Shown one piece after another: positions 1-9,298 of a stretch of 64,000 nucleotides of DNA. A model generated the notes under the pieces. That model had not been told where the DNA came from and did no database searches. It saw nothing but the letters and a program-made list of their open reading frames with translations. The stretch comes from Anaerolineaceae bacterium (GTDB lineage: Bacteria; Chloroflexota; Anaerolineae; Anaerolineales; Anaerolineaceae). The first letter of the stretch is position 1, and every line of letters begins with the position of its first letter. The position numbers and the translations under genes are program-made. The stretch is taken from positions 1 through 64,000 of the forward strand of contig PABH01000055.1 of NCBI GenBank assembly GCA_002702705.1. The letters run 5' to 3'.

Positions 1-984
1 GCCAATGGGTATAAGGATAAAACCGTAAAAACACGAATTGGAGATATTCAGTTCTCAATACCACAAGTACGCGATGGTGGATTTTATCCAGAGGCATTGG
101 AAAAAGGATTACGAAGTGAACGGGCATTAACCTTAACAATGGCCGAAATGTACGTGCAAGGCGTATCAACCCGAAAAGTATCAGCAATCCTGGAGAAATT
201 ATGTGGCAGCCAGGTTTCATCAAGCTCGGTAAGCCAAGCCAGCAAGACGTTGGATGAAACGCTGGAAAAATGGCGAAACAGTCCGTTAGGAGAAATCGTA
301 TATCTCTATCTGGATGCACGCTATGAAAAAGTGAGACAAGATGGTCATATCCGTGATTGTGCAGTGTTAATCGCGGTGGGAGTAGACCTAAGTGGTCATA
401 GAAAGGTATTAGGGGTATCTATCTCCCTTGGAGAACAGGAAGTACATTGGCGGGCATTCATGGAAAGTCTGGTAAATCGTGGTTTGCGCGGTGTGAAACT
501 GATTATTTCCGATGACCATGCCGGATTAAAAGCAGCCCGAAAAGCAGTATTTGGTGGCATTCCCTGGCAGCGCTGCCAGTTCCATCTCCAACAGAATGCA
601 CAAGCCTATGTGCCGCGAAAAGATATGCAAGAAGAAGTTGCCAATGACATCCGGACCATATTTAATGCTCCGGATCGGTATAAAGCGGAGAGTTACTTAA
701 AAGATACCATTGAGAAGTACCAATCCAGTGCGTCAAAACTTGCTTTATGGATGGAGGAAAATATTCCCGAAGGCCTAACCGTTTTTTCTTTTCCTACTGC
801 ACACCGACGCCAAATCCGTACTGATAACAATTTAGAACGATTGAACAAGGAAATTAAAAGAAGGACCCGCGTAGTGGGTGTATTTCCTAACGAAACTTCT
901 TGTTTACGGTTGATCAGTGCCATTTTGATGGAAACCAGTGATACCTGGGAAACGGGAAGGATTTATTTGAATTTTGAGCCATAG
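1..984 (+). mobile_element. IS256-family transposase, 5' end outside window
   Basis: The reading frame is open from base 1, so the N-terminus lies outside the window; a TTG at 97 is not the real start. The DDE (RNase H-like) catalytic core is visible: first Asp in YLYLDARYE, second Asp in LIISDDHAGL, and the Glu in NNLERLNKEIKRR, followed by the family signature RVVGVFPNE. IS256-type enzymes catalyse cut-and-paste or copy-out transposition with a single ORF. The frame is intact up to the TAG at 982-984, so no decay is visible in this part. The right IS end must lie shortly after the stop, but the terminal repeat cannot be fixed without the left end. It sits at the edge of the polysaccharide locus, as often seen for accessory islands. 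Confidence 0.93.
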
Positions 985-994
985 CAGTAGTAGT

Positions 995-1038
995 AGCTGT
1001 GGATATGTGGAGCTTGCGACATCCACATATCCACAGCT
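995..1038. repeat. Perfect 17-bp inverted repeat downstream of the transposase
   Basis: AGCTGTGGATATGTGGA at 995-1011 is exactly mirrored by its reverse complement at 1022-1038, leaving a 10-nt loop. It starts 10 nt after the transposase stop. Possible roles are a transcription terminator that isolates the transposase (a T-rich tail follows only loosely) or part of the IS right-end structure. The rest of the 985-1164 gap is AT-rich and contains nothing else I can name. Confidence 0.8.
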
Positions 1039-1150
1039 TACCTTTTGCACCTTAAAAAAACTTTTATGATACCTGATTGAATTTACAGAAAATAACTTGC
1101 GTGATCGGAAAAATAATTTTAATATACCATGTCTTCTTTTAAAATTATTT

Positions 1151-1159
1151 TGCTATGCT
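1151..1159 (+). promoter_or_regulatory. Possible extended -10 element of the regulator gene
   Basis: TGCTATGCT has the TGn-TATnnT layout of an extended -10 box and lies only 12 nt before the GTG at 1171 and 6 nt before the TTG at 1165. No purine-rich ribosome binding site is present between. If it is used, the transcript would be leaderless or nearly so. There is no convincing -35 box, which extended -10 promoters do not need. Weak evidence. Confidence 0.35.
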
Positions 1160-1164
1160 AAAAT

Positions 1165-3918
1165 TTGTTTGTGAACAATACCATTTCCATTGATTTACAG
1201 TTTTTAAATAAACCATATCCAACAGTTTTTCGAAAGAATATACTGGATGAGCTTATCTCAAGTTTTAATATGGGCAAAAGAATTTGTTTCTTAACTGCCC
1301 CGGCTGGATATGGCAAATCCTCGGTGTTGGTTCAAATAATGGAATACATTCGAACAGGTGATTCTGAACGAAAAAGTAAAAGCAATATTGTTTTTATTAA
1401 TCTTAAGAATGAAGATATAGATCTTAAATCCTTTGTTCGAAAAATACATATGAAATTTCAAAAAGAGAATGAGGAATTTTGTTCCTCAATTTCTCAATTT
1501 CTGAACTCCCCGTTATTGATGGATATAGATCATGTTGCATTTAATATCTTAAATGAAATTAGTCTAATTGAAGAAAAAACATATCTTATCTTTGATAATT
1601 ATCATATTATCAATTCAGAACAAATCCATCAATTTATTCATGTTTTGCTTGAATTTTCTCCTGAAAATTTGTTTATCCTGATCGCCTCTAGGTCCGATCC
1701 CCAATTACCAATTAATTCATATAGACTAAAAAATAAACTAATTGATTTTCGATTAGAAGATTTTGCTTTTACTCCTCTAGAAATTCAAATTTACTTTAGT
1801 GAAATAATAAATCAACCGATTAATCAATTTGATGCGGAAATTCTTTATAAAAAAACTGAAGGTTGGATAATAAGCCTTCAATTATTTGGATCTGCCTTAA
1901 AAAAACAAACTGATATTAGTAAAGCTATTAAAGAATTTTCTGGAACAAACCGATTCATTATTGATTATTTAATGGATCAGGTTCAAGAAAGTTTGTCTCC
2001 TAAAATGATAACTTTATTAATGGTTAGTTCTGTTTTACCGAGGTTCAATTCTTTTTTAATTGACTTCTTAATTCAAAAACTTAATATTGAAGATGTTTCT
2101 GGCGAACAATTTATAGATTTTCTTACAACCAATAATCTGTTTATAATCTCTTTGGATGATTCAGGAGAATGGTTTCGATACCAGAATGTATTTAAAAAAT
2201 TATTATTCAAAAAGTGCATTCTTCAAGGTTACATTCTTAATGAGATCTATTTAATGGTGTTTCATTGGATGCAAAATTATGTCAATCAGGTGGGAATAGA
2301 AGTTCTCTCCTGGGGTTATATAAATGATTTAATTAACATTGGTTGCCAGATTCCTATGTTCGATGAGGTTAAATTAATCATCAAACAATATGGGGATGAT
2401 ATGATATGGCAGGGTAATTATCGTTTGTTATGGCAATGGATCCAAGAATTACCTTTAGAACTTGTACAATCCGATTCTCGCATATTTTTATACCAGACAT
2501 TTCTTCTTTGTTTTAAAGGCGAAGTAAAAACCGCAGCGCACAATTTAAAAATTGTAAAAATTAACGAATCTGATATTGACCAAGATCTGGGGGTTTATTT
2601 CACAATTAAAGCATTATTAGCTATTTATTTTGGGGATATCGAGAGTATGAGGGTTTGTTCTTTGCGTGCACTTGATTTGTTACCGCAAGATGATTTGCGT
2701 TGGCGTTGTGTCGCTTTATCCACGTATGGTGATGCTTTAAGCTGGATGGGAGATTTATCTCAAAGTGAAATGATTTATTTACAAACTTTATTGATCAGCA
2801 ATCAAACAGGAAATATATTTTTTGCAGTCCATACAGGAATTAAAGTTATTACAAATTTATTGCAGCGTGGACAGCTTCGACAAGTTAATAAAATCTGTAT
2901 TGAACAAATAGAAATAATAAAAAAACATCATCTGGAACATTCTGCTTATGCTGGAGCAATATATGCCCTCCAATCAATTGTCTACAATGATTGGTATCAA
3001 TTATCAGAGGCTGATAATTTAAGTAAGTTAGCTGTAGAGATATGTACCTATGATGGCAATAAAATTATGTTAGGGATCAGTTTATTAGCGAGGCTTGAAG
3101 TATTAAAGTCATGCCAAAATAAAAATGAATTTGAAACTATTTTTCTTCAACTGATAAGATTACAAAATCAACCAGGTATACCAGTTTGGTTGAAGAACTG
3201 GATATCTGGTTGGGAAATAAAAGTTGATACTTTTTTAGGAAGGTTTCATCATTTTGATGTTGATAAAAAAATCAATCAATTTTTAGGCGAGAATATATCT
3301 TATTTAAATCTAAATGAATATATTGCAGTTATTGATTTTAAAATTAAGAAAAACCTATCAAGGATAAGTGAGACTGTAGATTTAATACAGGAAATAACAA
3401 CAGATCAAATAATCGGTTTTTTGCAAAAATTATATGACCAATGTGTAGTGGATGGTTTAATCCGTCAAGCGATTAACATATTGGTTTTGATGTCGATCTT
3501 ATTGGATTCAGAAAACAATTCACAATCGCTTCAATACTTGGAAAAAGCGCTTGTTCTGGCAGAGCGTGAAAAGTATAGTGCAATTATTATTAATGAAGGA
3601 AATTTAATTATAAATCAACTTAAGGTAATTTCAGAAAAAATTCCGGAAAATGAATTCATACAATCATGTATTAACCAACTGGAAAAAATAGTTTCATCAA
3701 ACTATTTAATGGATGTTCACAGCAAAGATCTTTTGACAACAAGGGAGATTGAAGTACTTTTATTAATCGCCGAAGGCTATTCTAATGCAGAAATCGCAGG
3801 TAATTTATTTCTTTCTATTGATACAGTGAAAGGGCATACTCGCCGGATTTATCAAAAATTATTTGTTAACAGAAGAACCCAAGCGGTAAATAAAGCAAAA
3901 GCATTGGGGTATATTTAG
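1165..3918 (+). CDS. MalT/LuxR-type ATP-binding transcriptional regulator
   Basis: This is a large STAND-type regulator. Near the N-terminus is a Walker A motif APAGYGKSS (residues 45-53) and a Walker B-like YLIFDNYHI. The middle is a long alpha-helical TPR-like region with no catalytic motif. The last ~60 residues form a LuxR-type helix-turn-helix (LTTREIEVLLLIAEG ... SIDTVKGHTRRIYQKL). The length (~917 aa) fits MalT-like proteins, which bind ATP and an inducer, oligomerise and activate promoters. The start is uncertain: TTG at 1165 or GTG at 1171, neither with a Shine-Dalgarno site. The hydrolase follows on the same strand 83 nt downstream, so it is the likeliest target, but this is inference. 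The inducer is unknown. Confidence 0.9.
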   Translation: MFVNNTISIDLQFLNKPYPTVFRKNILDELISSFNMGKRICFLTAPAGYGKSSVLVQIMEYIRTGDSERKSKSNIVFINLKNEDIDLKSFVRKIHMKFQKENEEFCSSISQFLNSPLLMDIDHVAFNILNEISLIEEKTYLIFDNYHIINSEQIHQFIHVLLEFSPENLFILIASRSDPQLPINSYRLKNKLIDFRLEDFAFTPLEIQIYFSEIINQPINQFDAEILYKKTEGWIISLQLFGSALKKQTDISKAIKEFSGTNRFIIDYLMDQVQESLSPKMITLLMVSSVLPRFNSFLIDFLIQKLNIEDVSGEQFIDFLTTNNLFIISLDDSGEWFRYQNVFKKLLFKKCILQGYILNEIYLMVFHWMQNYVNQVGIEVLSWGYINDLINIGCQIPMFDEVKLIIKQYGDDMIWQGNYRLLWQWIQELPLELVQSDSRIFLYQTFLLCFKGEVKTAAHNLKIVKINESDIDQDLGVYFTIKALLAIYFGDIESMRVCSLRALDLLPQDDLRWRCVALSTYGDALSWMGDLSQSEMIYLQTLLISNQTGNIFFAVHTGIKVITNLLQRGQLRQVNKICIEQIEIIKKHHLEHSAYAGAIYALQSIVYNDWYQLSEADNLSKLAVEICTYDGNKIMLGISLLARLEVLKSCQNKNEFETIFLQLIRLQNQPGIPVWLKNWISGWEIKVDTFLGRFHHFDVDKKINQFLGENISYLNLNEYIAVIDFKIKKNLSRISETVDLIQEITTDQIIGFLQKLYDQCVVDGLIRQAINILVLMSILLDSENNSQSLQYLEKALVLAEREKYSAIIINEGNLIINQLKVISEKIPENEFIQSCINQLEKIVSSNYLMDVHSKDLLTTREIEVLLLIAEGYSNAEIAGNLFLSIDTVKGHTRRIYQKLFVNRRTQAVNKAKALGYI

Positions 3919-4001
3919 TAAAACAACACTTTCGTGTCTATAAATATCATTTAGATCCGCATATCCTGTAAGTACAAATATATTGTATTTTGGAGGATAT
4001 T

Positions 4002-5261
4002 ATGGCAAAAAAAATGATTAACGCAGCTCGATCTGAGGCTTTCGGGTTATTTAAGGATCATGAATCGGATTGGTTTTTCAGGCGGATATTGGAACCAATG
4101 GTTGTTGGCGGAGCAGAAATTGGTGAGTGTTTATCGGCTGCTAGAAAAATAAAAGAAAATGACGGACAAAGTTGGGTAAATGCATGGTCAGTTCTAGCAA
4201 CCAGTTTACATCGAACAGCAGATAAAGCTTTAGCAGCAGGCCATAAAATAAGTGCACGAGAAGCGTACTTAAGAGCCAGCAATTATTATGGTGCAGCAGA
4301 ATATTGTGCTGGACCGGAGCATGAAGATTTCAATAAATATTGGAAAAATGGAACTTTTTGTTTTGAAAAGGCAGGAGAATTGTTCGATATCCCAATCCAA
4401 AAAGTAATGGTGCCTTATAGGGATAAACAATTACCCGGTTATTATTGGAGAGGATCTTTAGATCAGAATTGCCCCACGTTAATTGCAGCTGGTGGAAATG
4501 ATAGTACGATGGCAGAAGTGTTTTTTTCAGTTGCCTTTGCAGCAATTAACCGAGGATATAATTTTTTTGCATTTGAGCATCCTGGTCATCGTGGTGCTGT
4601 GCATTTGTATCCGGACTGTGTAAAGATCCCCGATTATGAAATTCCATATAAAAACGCCCTTGATGTTTTGGAAACTTTACCGGGTGTCGATAATCGAATT
4701 GCATTAACTGGTTTTAGCTTTGGTGGTTATGTAGTTTCAAGGGTTGCTATTTACGATCAAAGAATTAAAGCATTAATACCCAACAGTCCGTTGGTAAATA
4801 TGATGCAAATGGGTGGACAATTTTGGTCAGGCTTAATGAAAATAATCAATAATATGCCGGTGACAAAAATTAAGAATAAAACGGACAAAAAATTAAAAAA
4901 CAAACCTCTGGTAAAAGCACTAAAAGAATACACCACATGGACAAATGGGCACGATCATATAGCAAAAATGGATATCAGCTATGGTGAAGCTTGGAAAATC
5001 GTTACAGACTTTTGGAATCAGTTTAATATCGAAGACCAAATACAAGCAATTGATTGTCCAACATTAGCTTTGGTAGGAGCAGGTGAAGGCCCTGAATCAC
5101 TACGCCAGGCTGAATTATTTTTGAACGGAATTTCCTCAGAAAAAAAGGAGCTTTATATATTTACCCTGGAAAAAGATGGGTCTGATGATCACTGCCAATT
5201 AGATAATCGATCTAGAGGAAATCAAATTATGTTTGATTGGTTAGACAATATATTTGTTTAA
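4002..5261 (+). CDS. Alpha/beta hydrolase, 2,6-dihydropseudooxynicotine-hydrolase-like
   Basis: ATG 4002 is chosen because GGAGG (3992-3996) precedes it at good spacing; an in-frame TTG 12 nt upstream overlaps that site. The protein is 419 aa. It has a helical N-terminal cap of ~150 residues (AYLRASNYYGAAEYC), then an alpha/beta hydrolase core with nucleophile elbow GFSFGG (Ser239) and a late DDHCQLDN segment that supplies the likely His. This layout is that of the family with FrsA-like esterases and the C-C hydrolase 2,6-dihydropseudooxynicotine hydrolase. The substrate cannot be read from the sequence. It lies between a MalT-type regulator and a small conserved gene, probably as one transcription unit. 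No signal peptide, so cytoplasmic. Confidence 0.8.
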   Translation: MAKKMINAARSEAFGLFKDHESDWFFRRILEPMVVGGAEIGECLSAARKIKENDGQSWVNAWSVLATSLHRTADKALAAGHKISAREAYLRASNYYGAAEYCAGPEHEDFNKYWKNGTFCFEKAGELFDIPIQKVMVPYRDKQLPGYYWRGSLDQNCPTLIAAGGNDSTMAEVFFSVAFAAINRGYNFFAFEHPGHRGAVHLYPDCVKIPDYEIPYKNALDVLETLPGVDNRIALTGFSFGGYVVSRVAIYDQRIKALIPNSPLVNMMQMGGQFWSGLMKIINNMPVTKIKNKTDKKLKNKPLVKALKEYTTWTNGHDHIAKMDISYGEAWKIVTDFWNQFNIEDQIQAIDCPTLALVGAGEGPESLRQAELFLNGISSEKKELYIFTLEKDGSDDHCQLDNRSRGNQIMFDWLDNIFV

Positions 5262-5284
5262 TCGAGAACATAATAGGTTGGCCT

Positions 5285-5506
5285 ATGATTAATAAAAATA
5301 ATATGCTTTATTATGAGATTGAAATTAAAAACAATTTAGGAGCGGATTGGGAGATTTGGTTTAATGATATGCAAATTTCACCCTTGAGAAATGGACACAC
5401 ATTAATTAAAGGCAATGTGAAAGATCAGCCTGCTTTGCGGGGAATTATGGAAAAGTTATGGAATTTAAATTGTAAAATAATTAAGGTGGAACTAAAACTT
5501 GGTTAG
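5285..5506 (+). CDS. Small conserved protein of unknown function (73 aa)
   Basis: ATG 5285 begins 23 nt after the hydrolase stop; in-frame codons upstream overlap the hydrolase and are less likely. The C-terminal half carries the pattern G-x-V-x-DQ-x-AL-x-GI-x(3)-L-x(2)-L, which I recall from small proteins encoded beside regulators in Chloroflexota and actinobacteria. No catalytic or metal motif is visible. It overlaps the etfA stop codon by 4 bases on the opposite strand (TTAG at 5503-5506), so the two transcripts converge with no space for a separate terminator. Function unknown. Confidence 0.65.
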   Translation: MINKNNMLYYEIEIKNNLGADWEIWFNDMQISPLRNGHTLIKGNVKDQPALRGIMEKLWNLNCKIIKVELKLG

Positions 5507-6513
5507 GCAAAATCCTTAATAAGCGTGGGTAAAATTTCATAAAGATCACCGATGATCCCATAATTAGCAACTTTAAATATGGGCGCATCGGGATCTTTAT
5601 TGATGGCAATAATCAATCGGCTGTTGTTCATTCCGATGGTATGTTGGATGGCACCGGAAACGCCGCAGGTAATATATAGTTCAGGGGATACAAATTTTCC
5701 GGTTTGCCCAATCTGCCATTCGTAAGGGGCAAAACCGGCATCAACCAGGGCACGGGTTGCCCCGACTGTGCCATTTAATTGTTTAGCAAGGGTTTTTAAT
5801 AATTCAAAACCGTGGTTCACTTTCCATTTGTCCAGTTCTTCACCAGTTAAGTCAGCAGGGGCAGAAGTTGGGTTGTTTAACAAACCTCGCCCGCCGGTAA
5901 CGATCACACGGGCTTGTTCCAGCGGCAGGTGGGAGGTTTGTTGGAATTTTTGAATGATTTCAACCAAGTTTTCTGGTTGGTTGGCGGCTTGATGTTTGAT
6001 AAGTGGAATTTCTGATGAATCTGAAAATTGGTTCGAGTTTTCCGTTTTATAATTAGCGGAAAGCATAAATGGAGAATGAACTTGAAGAATCTGTTTACAC
6101 TTTTTTCCAAAGGTTAACCTGGATAGTTGATAACCTTCTGCTTGCTGGTGTATGGTTTGAATGGCGGGGTAAAAAGGCAGATCAAGTGCTGCGGACACAG
6201 AAGCCCCCAGCAGTCTGCCATAATCTGAATTCGGAAAAATAAACAGATCGGGTTGAATAGGTTTAACCCATTCGGTGATTAATTGCGCATAGACATTGAT
6301 TTCTATTTCAGGAATATCCGAAGATAAAATTTGAATGATTTTTTCAAAACCGAAAGAAGCCGCTTGTTTTTGGTATTCAGCGGATATGTTTCCAATTACT
6401 ACCGCCGATACGGATGGGGTTTGGATATTCGAGGTTAATCCAATTAACTGAAGAGATTGAGTAAATGTTGTCTGATTTGTTGTGTCTAACCATATGAGGA
6501 TACGGGGGATCAT
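5503..6513 (-). CDS. etfA: Electron transfer flavoprotein subunit alpha
   Basis: 336 aa, the usual size. The C-terminal FAD-binding domain is clear: VIVTGGRGL, then GATRALVDAG, then GQTGKFVSPELYITCGVSGAIQH and AINKDPDAPIF. This subunit carries the FAD that shuttles electrons from acyl-CoA-type dehydrogenases to a membrane quinone reductase. Its ATG overlaps the etfB stop (ATGA), which indicates translational coupling. It is the last gene of the etf module, ending tail-to-tail against the small + strand gene. Confidence 0.96.
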   Translation of the reverse strand: MIPRILIWLDTTNQTTFTQSLQLIGLTSNIQTPSVSAVVIGNISAEYQKQAASFGFEKIIQILSSDIPEIEINVYAQLITEWVKPIQPDLFIFPNSDYGRLLGASVSAALDLPFYPAIQTIHQQAEGYQLSRLTFGKKCKQILQVHSPFMLSANYKTENSNQFSDSSEIPLIKHQAANQPENLVEIIQKFQQTSHLPLEQARVIVTGGRGLLNNPTSAPADLTGEELDKWKVNHGFELLKTLAKQLNGTVGATRALVDAGFAPYEWQIGQTGKFVSPELYITCGVSGAIQHTIGMNNSRLIIAINKDPDAPIFKVANYGIIGDLYEILPTLIKDFA

Positions 6514-7283
6514 ATTAATCCTTCCTTGTGTAAAATTGTTTTAATCTCTGCTGCGGCGGTTTCCGGATTGGTTCCATCAATCCAGGTTAAGGTTTTTTGA
6601 GGTTCCGCTTTTAATTCCAGACCGCTGGGTATCAGATCTGTTGACTCCAGCCCAAGATCGGAGAGATTCCACTGCGGGATTTCTGCCTTCTTTGCCTTGC
6701 GGCTTCCCATAAAAGAAGGGAAACGAGGCTCTCCAAAGTCTTTGTTAATGCTTAATACCAGGGGAAGTTTAGCGGAAACCTGTTGTTTTTCAGAATGGCC
6801 CTGGTGGGTAAGGGTTAACATTTGATTGGACGCATCCCATCCATCAATGGCGCTGACAAAGGGGATAAACAGTGTAGAATGAACCTGAGCAAATAATGCC
6901 GGTAAAATTCCATATTCAAAATCTGCCGATTGTTTACCAAATAAAATCAGATCAGCACCTTCCAATTTGTAGACTGCAGCGGAGAGTGTTTTTGCAAGAT
7001 CCAGACCTGCTAATTGATCAGGATTCTCTTCGACAACATGAATCGCTTGCTGGCATCCCATTGCTAAGGCATGCCGGAGTCCGGTTTGAGAATCCATCGT
7101 TCCAACAGTAATAACGGTAACCTCTCCACCATATGATTCAGCGATTTGCAGCGCAGCTTCAATAGCAAATTCATCCCAAGGGTTTAAGATGGTGGATGAT
7201 TGATCCGGATCAATTTCACCATTGGAAATTCGAAAATGATTGGTTATATCGACTACTTGTTTAATACAGACGATGATTTTCAT
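6510..7283 (-). CDS. etfB: Electron transfer flavoprotein subunit beta
   Basis: 257 aa, normal length. It starts MKIIVCIKQVVD, has the conserved NPWDEFAIEAALQ segment, the nucleotide-binding GKQSADFEYG region, and the family signature running LPLVLSINKD to EPRFPSFMGSRKAKK. It forms the heterodimer with EtfA and binds AMP (or a second FAD in bifurcating types; I cannot decide which from sequence reading). It overlaps its upstream partner, the Fe-S oxidoreductase, by 4 nt (ATGA). Confidence 0.96.
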   Translation of the reverse strand: MKIIVCIKQVVDITNHFRISNGEIDPDQSSTILNPWDEFAIEAALQIAESYGGEVTVITVGTMDSQTGLRHALAMGCQQAIHVVEENPDQLAGLDLAKTLSAAVYKLEGADLILFGKQSADFEYGILPALFAQVHSTLFIPFVSAIDGWDASNQMLTLTHQGHSEKQQVSAKLPLVLSINKDFGEPRFPSFMGSRKAKKAEIPQWNLSDLGLESTDLIPSGLELKAEPQKTLTWIDGTNPETAAAEIKTILHKEGLI

Positions 7284-9280
7284 AAAGGCTCCTTTTCGAT
7301 TTGAGAAACAATCAGTTCAGCGATGTCAAGCACCGGGATTTGTTGTTTATGGGAAGCAGCTGCATCCGAAAACATGGTTTTACAAAATGGACAGGCGGTA
7401 GCCAAACAAGCTGCTTGTGTATTGAGCGCTTGCTGGTACCGGATGTGATTAACCTGGCTTTGCGAAGGTTCATTTTCTTTCCACATCTGTCCACCACCTG
7501 CACCACAGCAAAATGTATTGGCTTTGTTTTGACTTAGTTCCGTCAGCGATATTCCGGAATCTTGGAGGGTTTCTCGGGGTGGATCAAAGACCTGATTCAC
7601 ACGTCCTAGATAACATGGATCATGGTAAGTAACCGGACTGCTTGAAGGGGTATTCAGGGTTAGTTTATTCTCTTGAACGAATTGTTGGATCAGCTCGGTA
7701 TGGTGCATAACGTCCAGGTTGGCACCAAACTCAACATATTCATTTTTTAAGGTGTGATAACAATGTGGACAAGTTGTGATTATTTTTGCTGATGGAAATT
7801 GGTTGAGGACTTCAAGATTATTCAATGCCATTTCATAAAAAATATCTTCACGACCTGTTCGACGTGCTGAATCACCGGTGCAGCTTTCCAATTCCCCTAA
7901 TACAGCATAAGATACCTGGCTGTGGTTGAGAATTTTCGCCATGGCAACCGATGTTTTTTGCGCACGATTATCGAATGCGCCGGCACATCCGACCCACCAA
8001 AGGTAATCCGGCGTAGGATTTTCTTCTACGGTTGGTACAGATAACCCATCAGCCCAGCGTAACCGATCTTTTTGGGGCAAACCCCAGGGATTGGTTTGGC
8101 GTTCCAGGTTTTTATATAAAATTTCAAAGGGTTTTGGAAACTCATTTTGGGTTAAGGTCAAATGGCGTCGAATCTCCAAAATATCACGTAAAGGCTCATT
8201 ATTCACCGGGCATATATCCGTGCAGGCTCCACAAGCCGTACAAGCCCACACTGCTTCTTCCGGAATGACTTGAACTGTCAAGGTATCCTGATTCAAACCA
8301 AGAGTCTCTGGTTTGGTGAAAAATTCTTGTAGAGCATAACGTTTATTAATTTCCAGAGCAGCCGGGGATAATAAACTGCCGGCCTGATAAGGTGGACAAA
8401 CTTCCTGGCAGCGCATACACATAATACAAGCATAAGCATCCAGGAAGGCAGTTTTCGGTAGTTGATCAAATTGATTAGCCCCAAAAATTTCGAGGGTTTC
8501 ATCTTCAAGATCCAAATGCTCTAGTTCAGTAATTGTTTTTCGTTCAGGCTTAAAGATGAAATTTAATGGTGTAAAAATTAAGTGAATGTGTTTTGAAAAT
8601 GGAAAATAAGGGATAAATACCAGGATGGTAAGGATGGTTAACCAGGTGAAAAGATGCCATAAACCAGCCGGAAACACAGAAAAACCCCAGATAATGGATA
8701 AAGATGAAGCCAATGGCTGCCAGGGATCGGTATGTTGAACCAACCTCAGGGATTCACCAATCAAACGGGAACCTACATGCAGGAAAATCAGGGAAGCGAC
8801 CAGGATTGAATCGCGCTTTATGCCAGTTTTCGCAGAAGGTAGGAGGGGAATTTCCGGCCTGATTTTTAAAGCTGGGGATTTCCACAACCAGCGTCGAAGA
8901 ACAAAGTAACTGATGGAAAGTAAGATAAAACCACTGAAGACATCAGCAAATAACCGGAACAGATTTCCGATCAATCCTTGTAAGACAAGGTTAGGAAAAA
9001 ATAAGGTTAAGATGTCGAAAAAATTTACAAATAGATAAAAAAGAAATCCCCATACAATGAATAAGTGACTAAGGTTGGTAATAAACCGTTTGCGCCATGT
9101 TGGTTTTAGTAAAACCAAATCCAAAAAAATCGTTTTTGCAATCAAAGGAATGATAGGTTTATGTAATGAGCCTTTTCCGTGTTGAATTAAAATCTTAAAA
9201 TGTCTGATCCATTTCAGAGTTAAAATAAAACTTAATGATATTAAAATAAACAAGATCAATTTTTCAATGAGACTAAACAT
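7280..9280 (-). CDS. Membrane Fe-S oxidoreductase, ETF:quinone-type (NarI/HdrD-like fusion)
   Basis: 666 aa in two parts. Residues ~1-240 contain several membrane helices with His residues, like the NarI-type haem b subunit. Residues ~280-360 hold two 4Fe-4S motifs, C285-x2-C288-x2-C291-x3-C295 and C347-x2-C350-x2-C353-x3-C357. The rest is a heterodisulfide-reductase-like region with two Cys-rich CCG-type blocks (C504/C507 and C591-C592-G). Proteins of this build next to etfAB pass electrons from ETF to menaquinone. Gene overlap with etfB supports a dedicated partner role. It replaces the canonical flavin-type ETF-QO, which is not in the window. Confidence 0.9.
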   Translation of the reverse strand: MFSLIEKLILFILISLSFILTLKWIRHFKILIQHGKGSLHKPIIPLIAKTIFLDLVLLKPTWRKRFITNLSHLFIVWGFLFYLFVNFFDILTLFFPNLVLQGLIGNLFRLFADVFSGFILLSISYFVLRRWLWKSPALKIRPEIPLLPSAKTGIKRDSILVASLIFLHVGSRLIGESLRLVQHTDPWQPLASSLSIIWGFSVFPAGLWHLFTWLTILTILVFIPYFPFSKHIHLIFTPLNFIFKPERKTITELEHLDLEDETLEIFGANQFDQLPKTAFLDAYACIMCMRCQEVCPPYQAGSLLSPAALEINKRYALQEFFTKPETLGLNQDTLTVQVIPEEAVWACTACGACTDICPVNNEPLRDILEIRRHLTLTQNEFPKPFEILYKNLERQTNPWGLPQKDRLRWADGLSVPTVEENPTPDYLWWVGCAGAFDNRAQKTSVAMAKILNHSQVSYAVLGELESCTGDSARRTGREDIFYEMALNNLEVLNQFPSAKIITTCPHCYHTLKNEYVEFGANLDVMHHTELIQQFVQENKLTLNTPSSSPVTYHDPCYLGRVNQVFDPPRETLQDSGISLTELSQNKANTFCCGAGGGQMWKENEPSQSQVNHIRYQQALNTQAACLATACPFCKTMFSDAAASHKQQIPVLDIAELIVSQIEKEPL

Positions 9281-9298
9281 GCGTTGTTACCCTTTTGG

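Noticed and set aside
693-923. Antisense ORF within the transposase
   Set aside because: Lies fully inside the clear IS256 frame on the other strand, with no start site or family similarity.
995-1038. CRISPR repeat or start of an array
   Set aside because: Only one inverted-repeat unit is present, with no evenly spaced copies.
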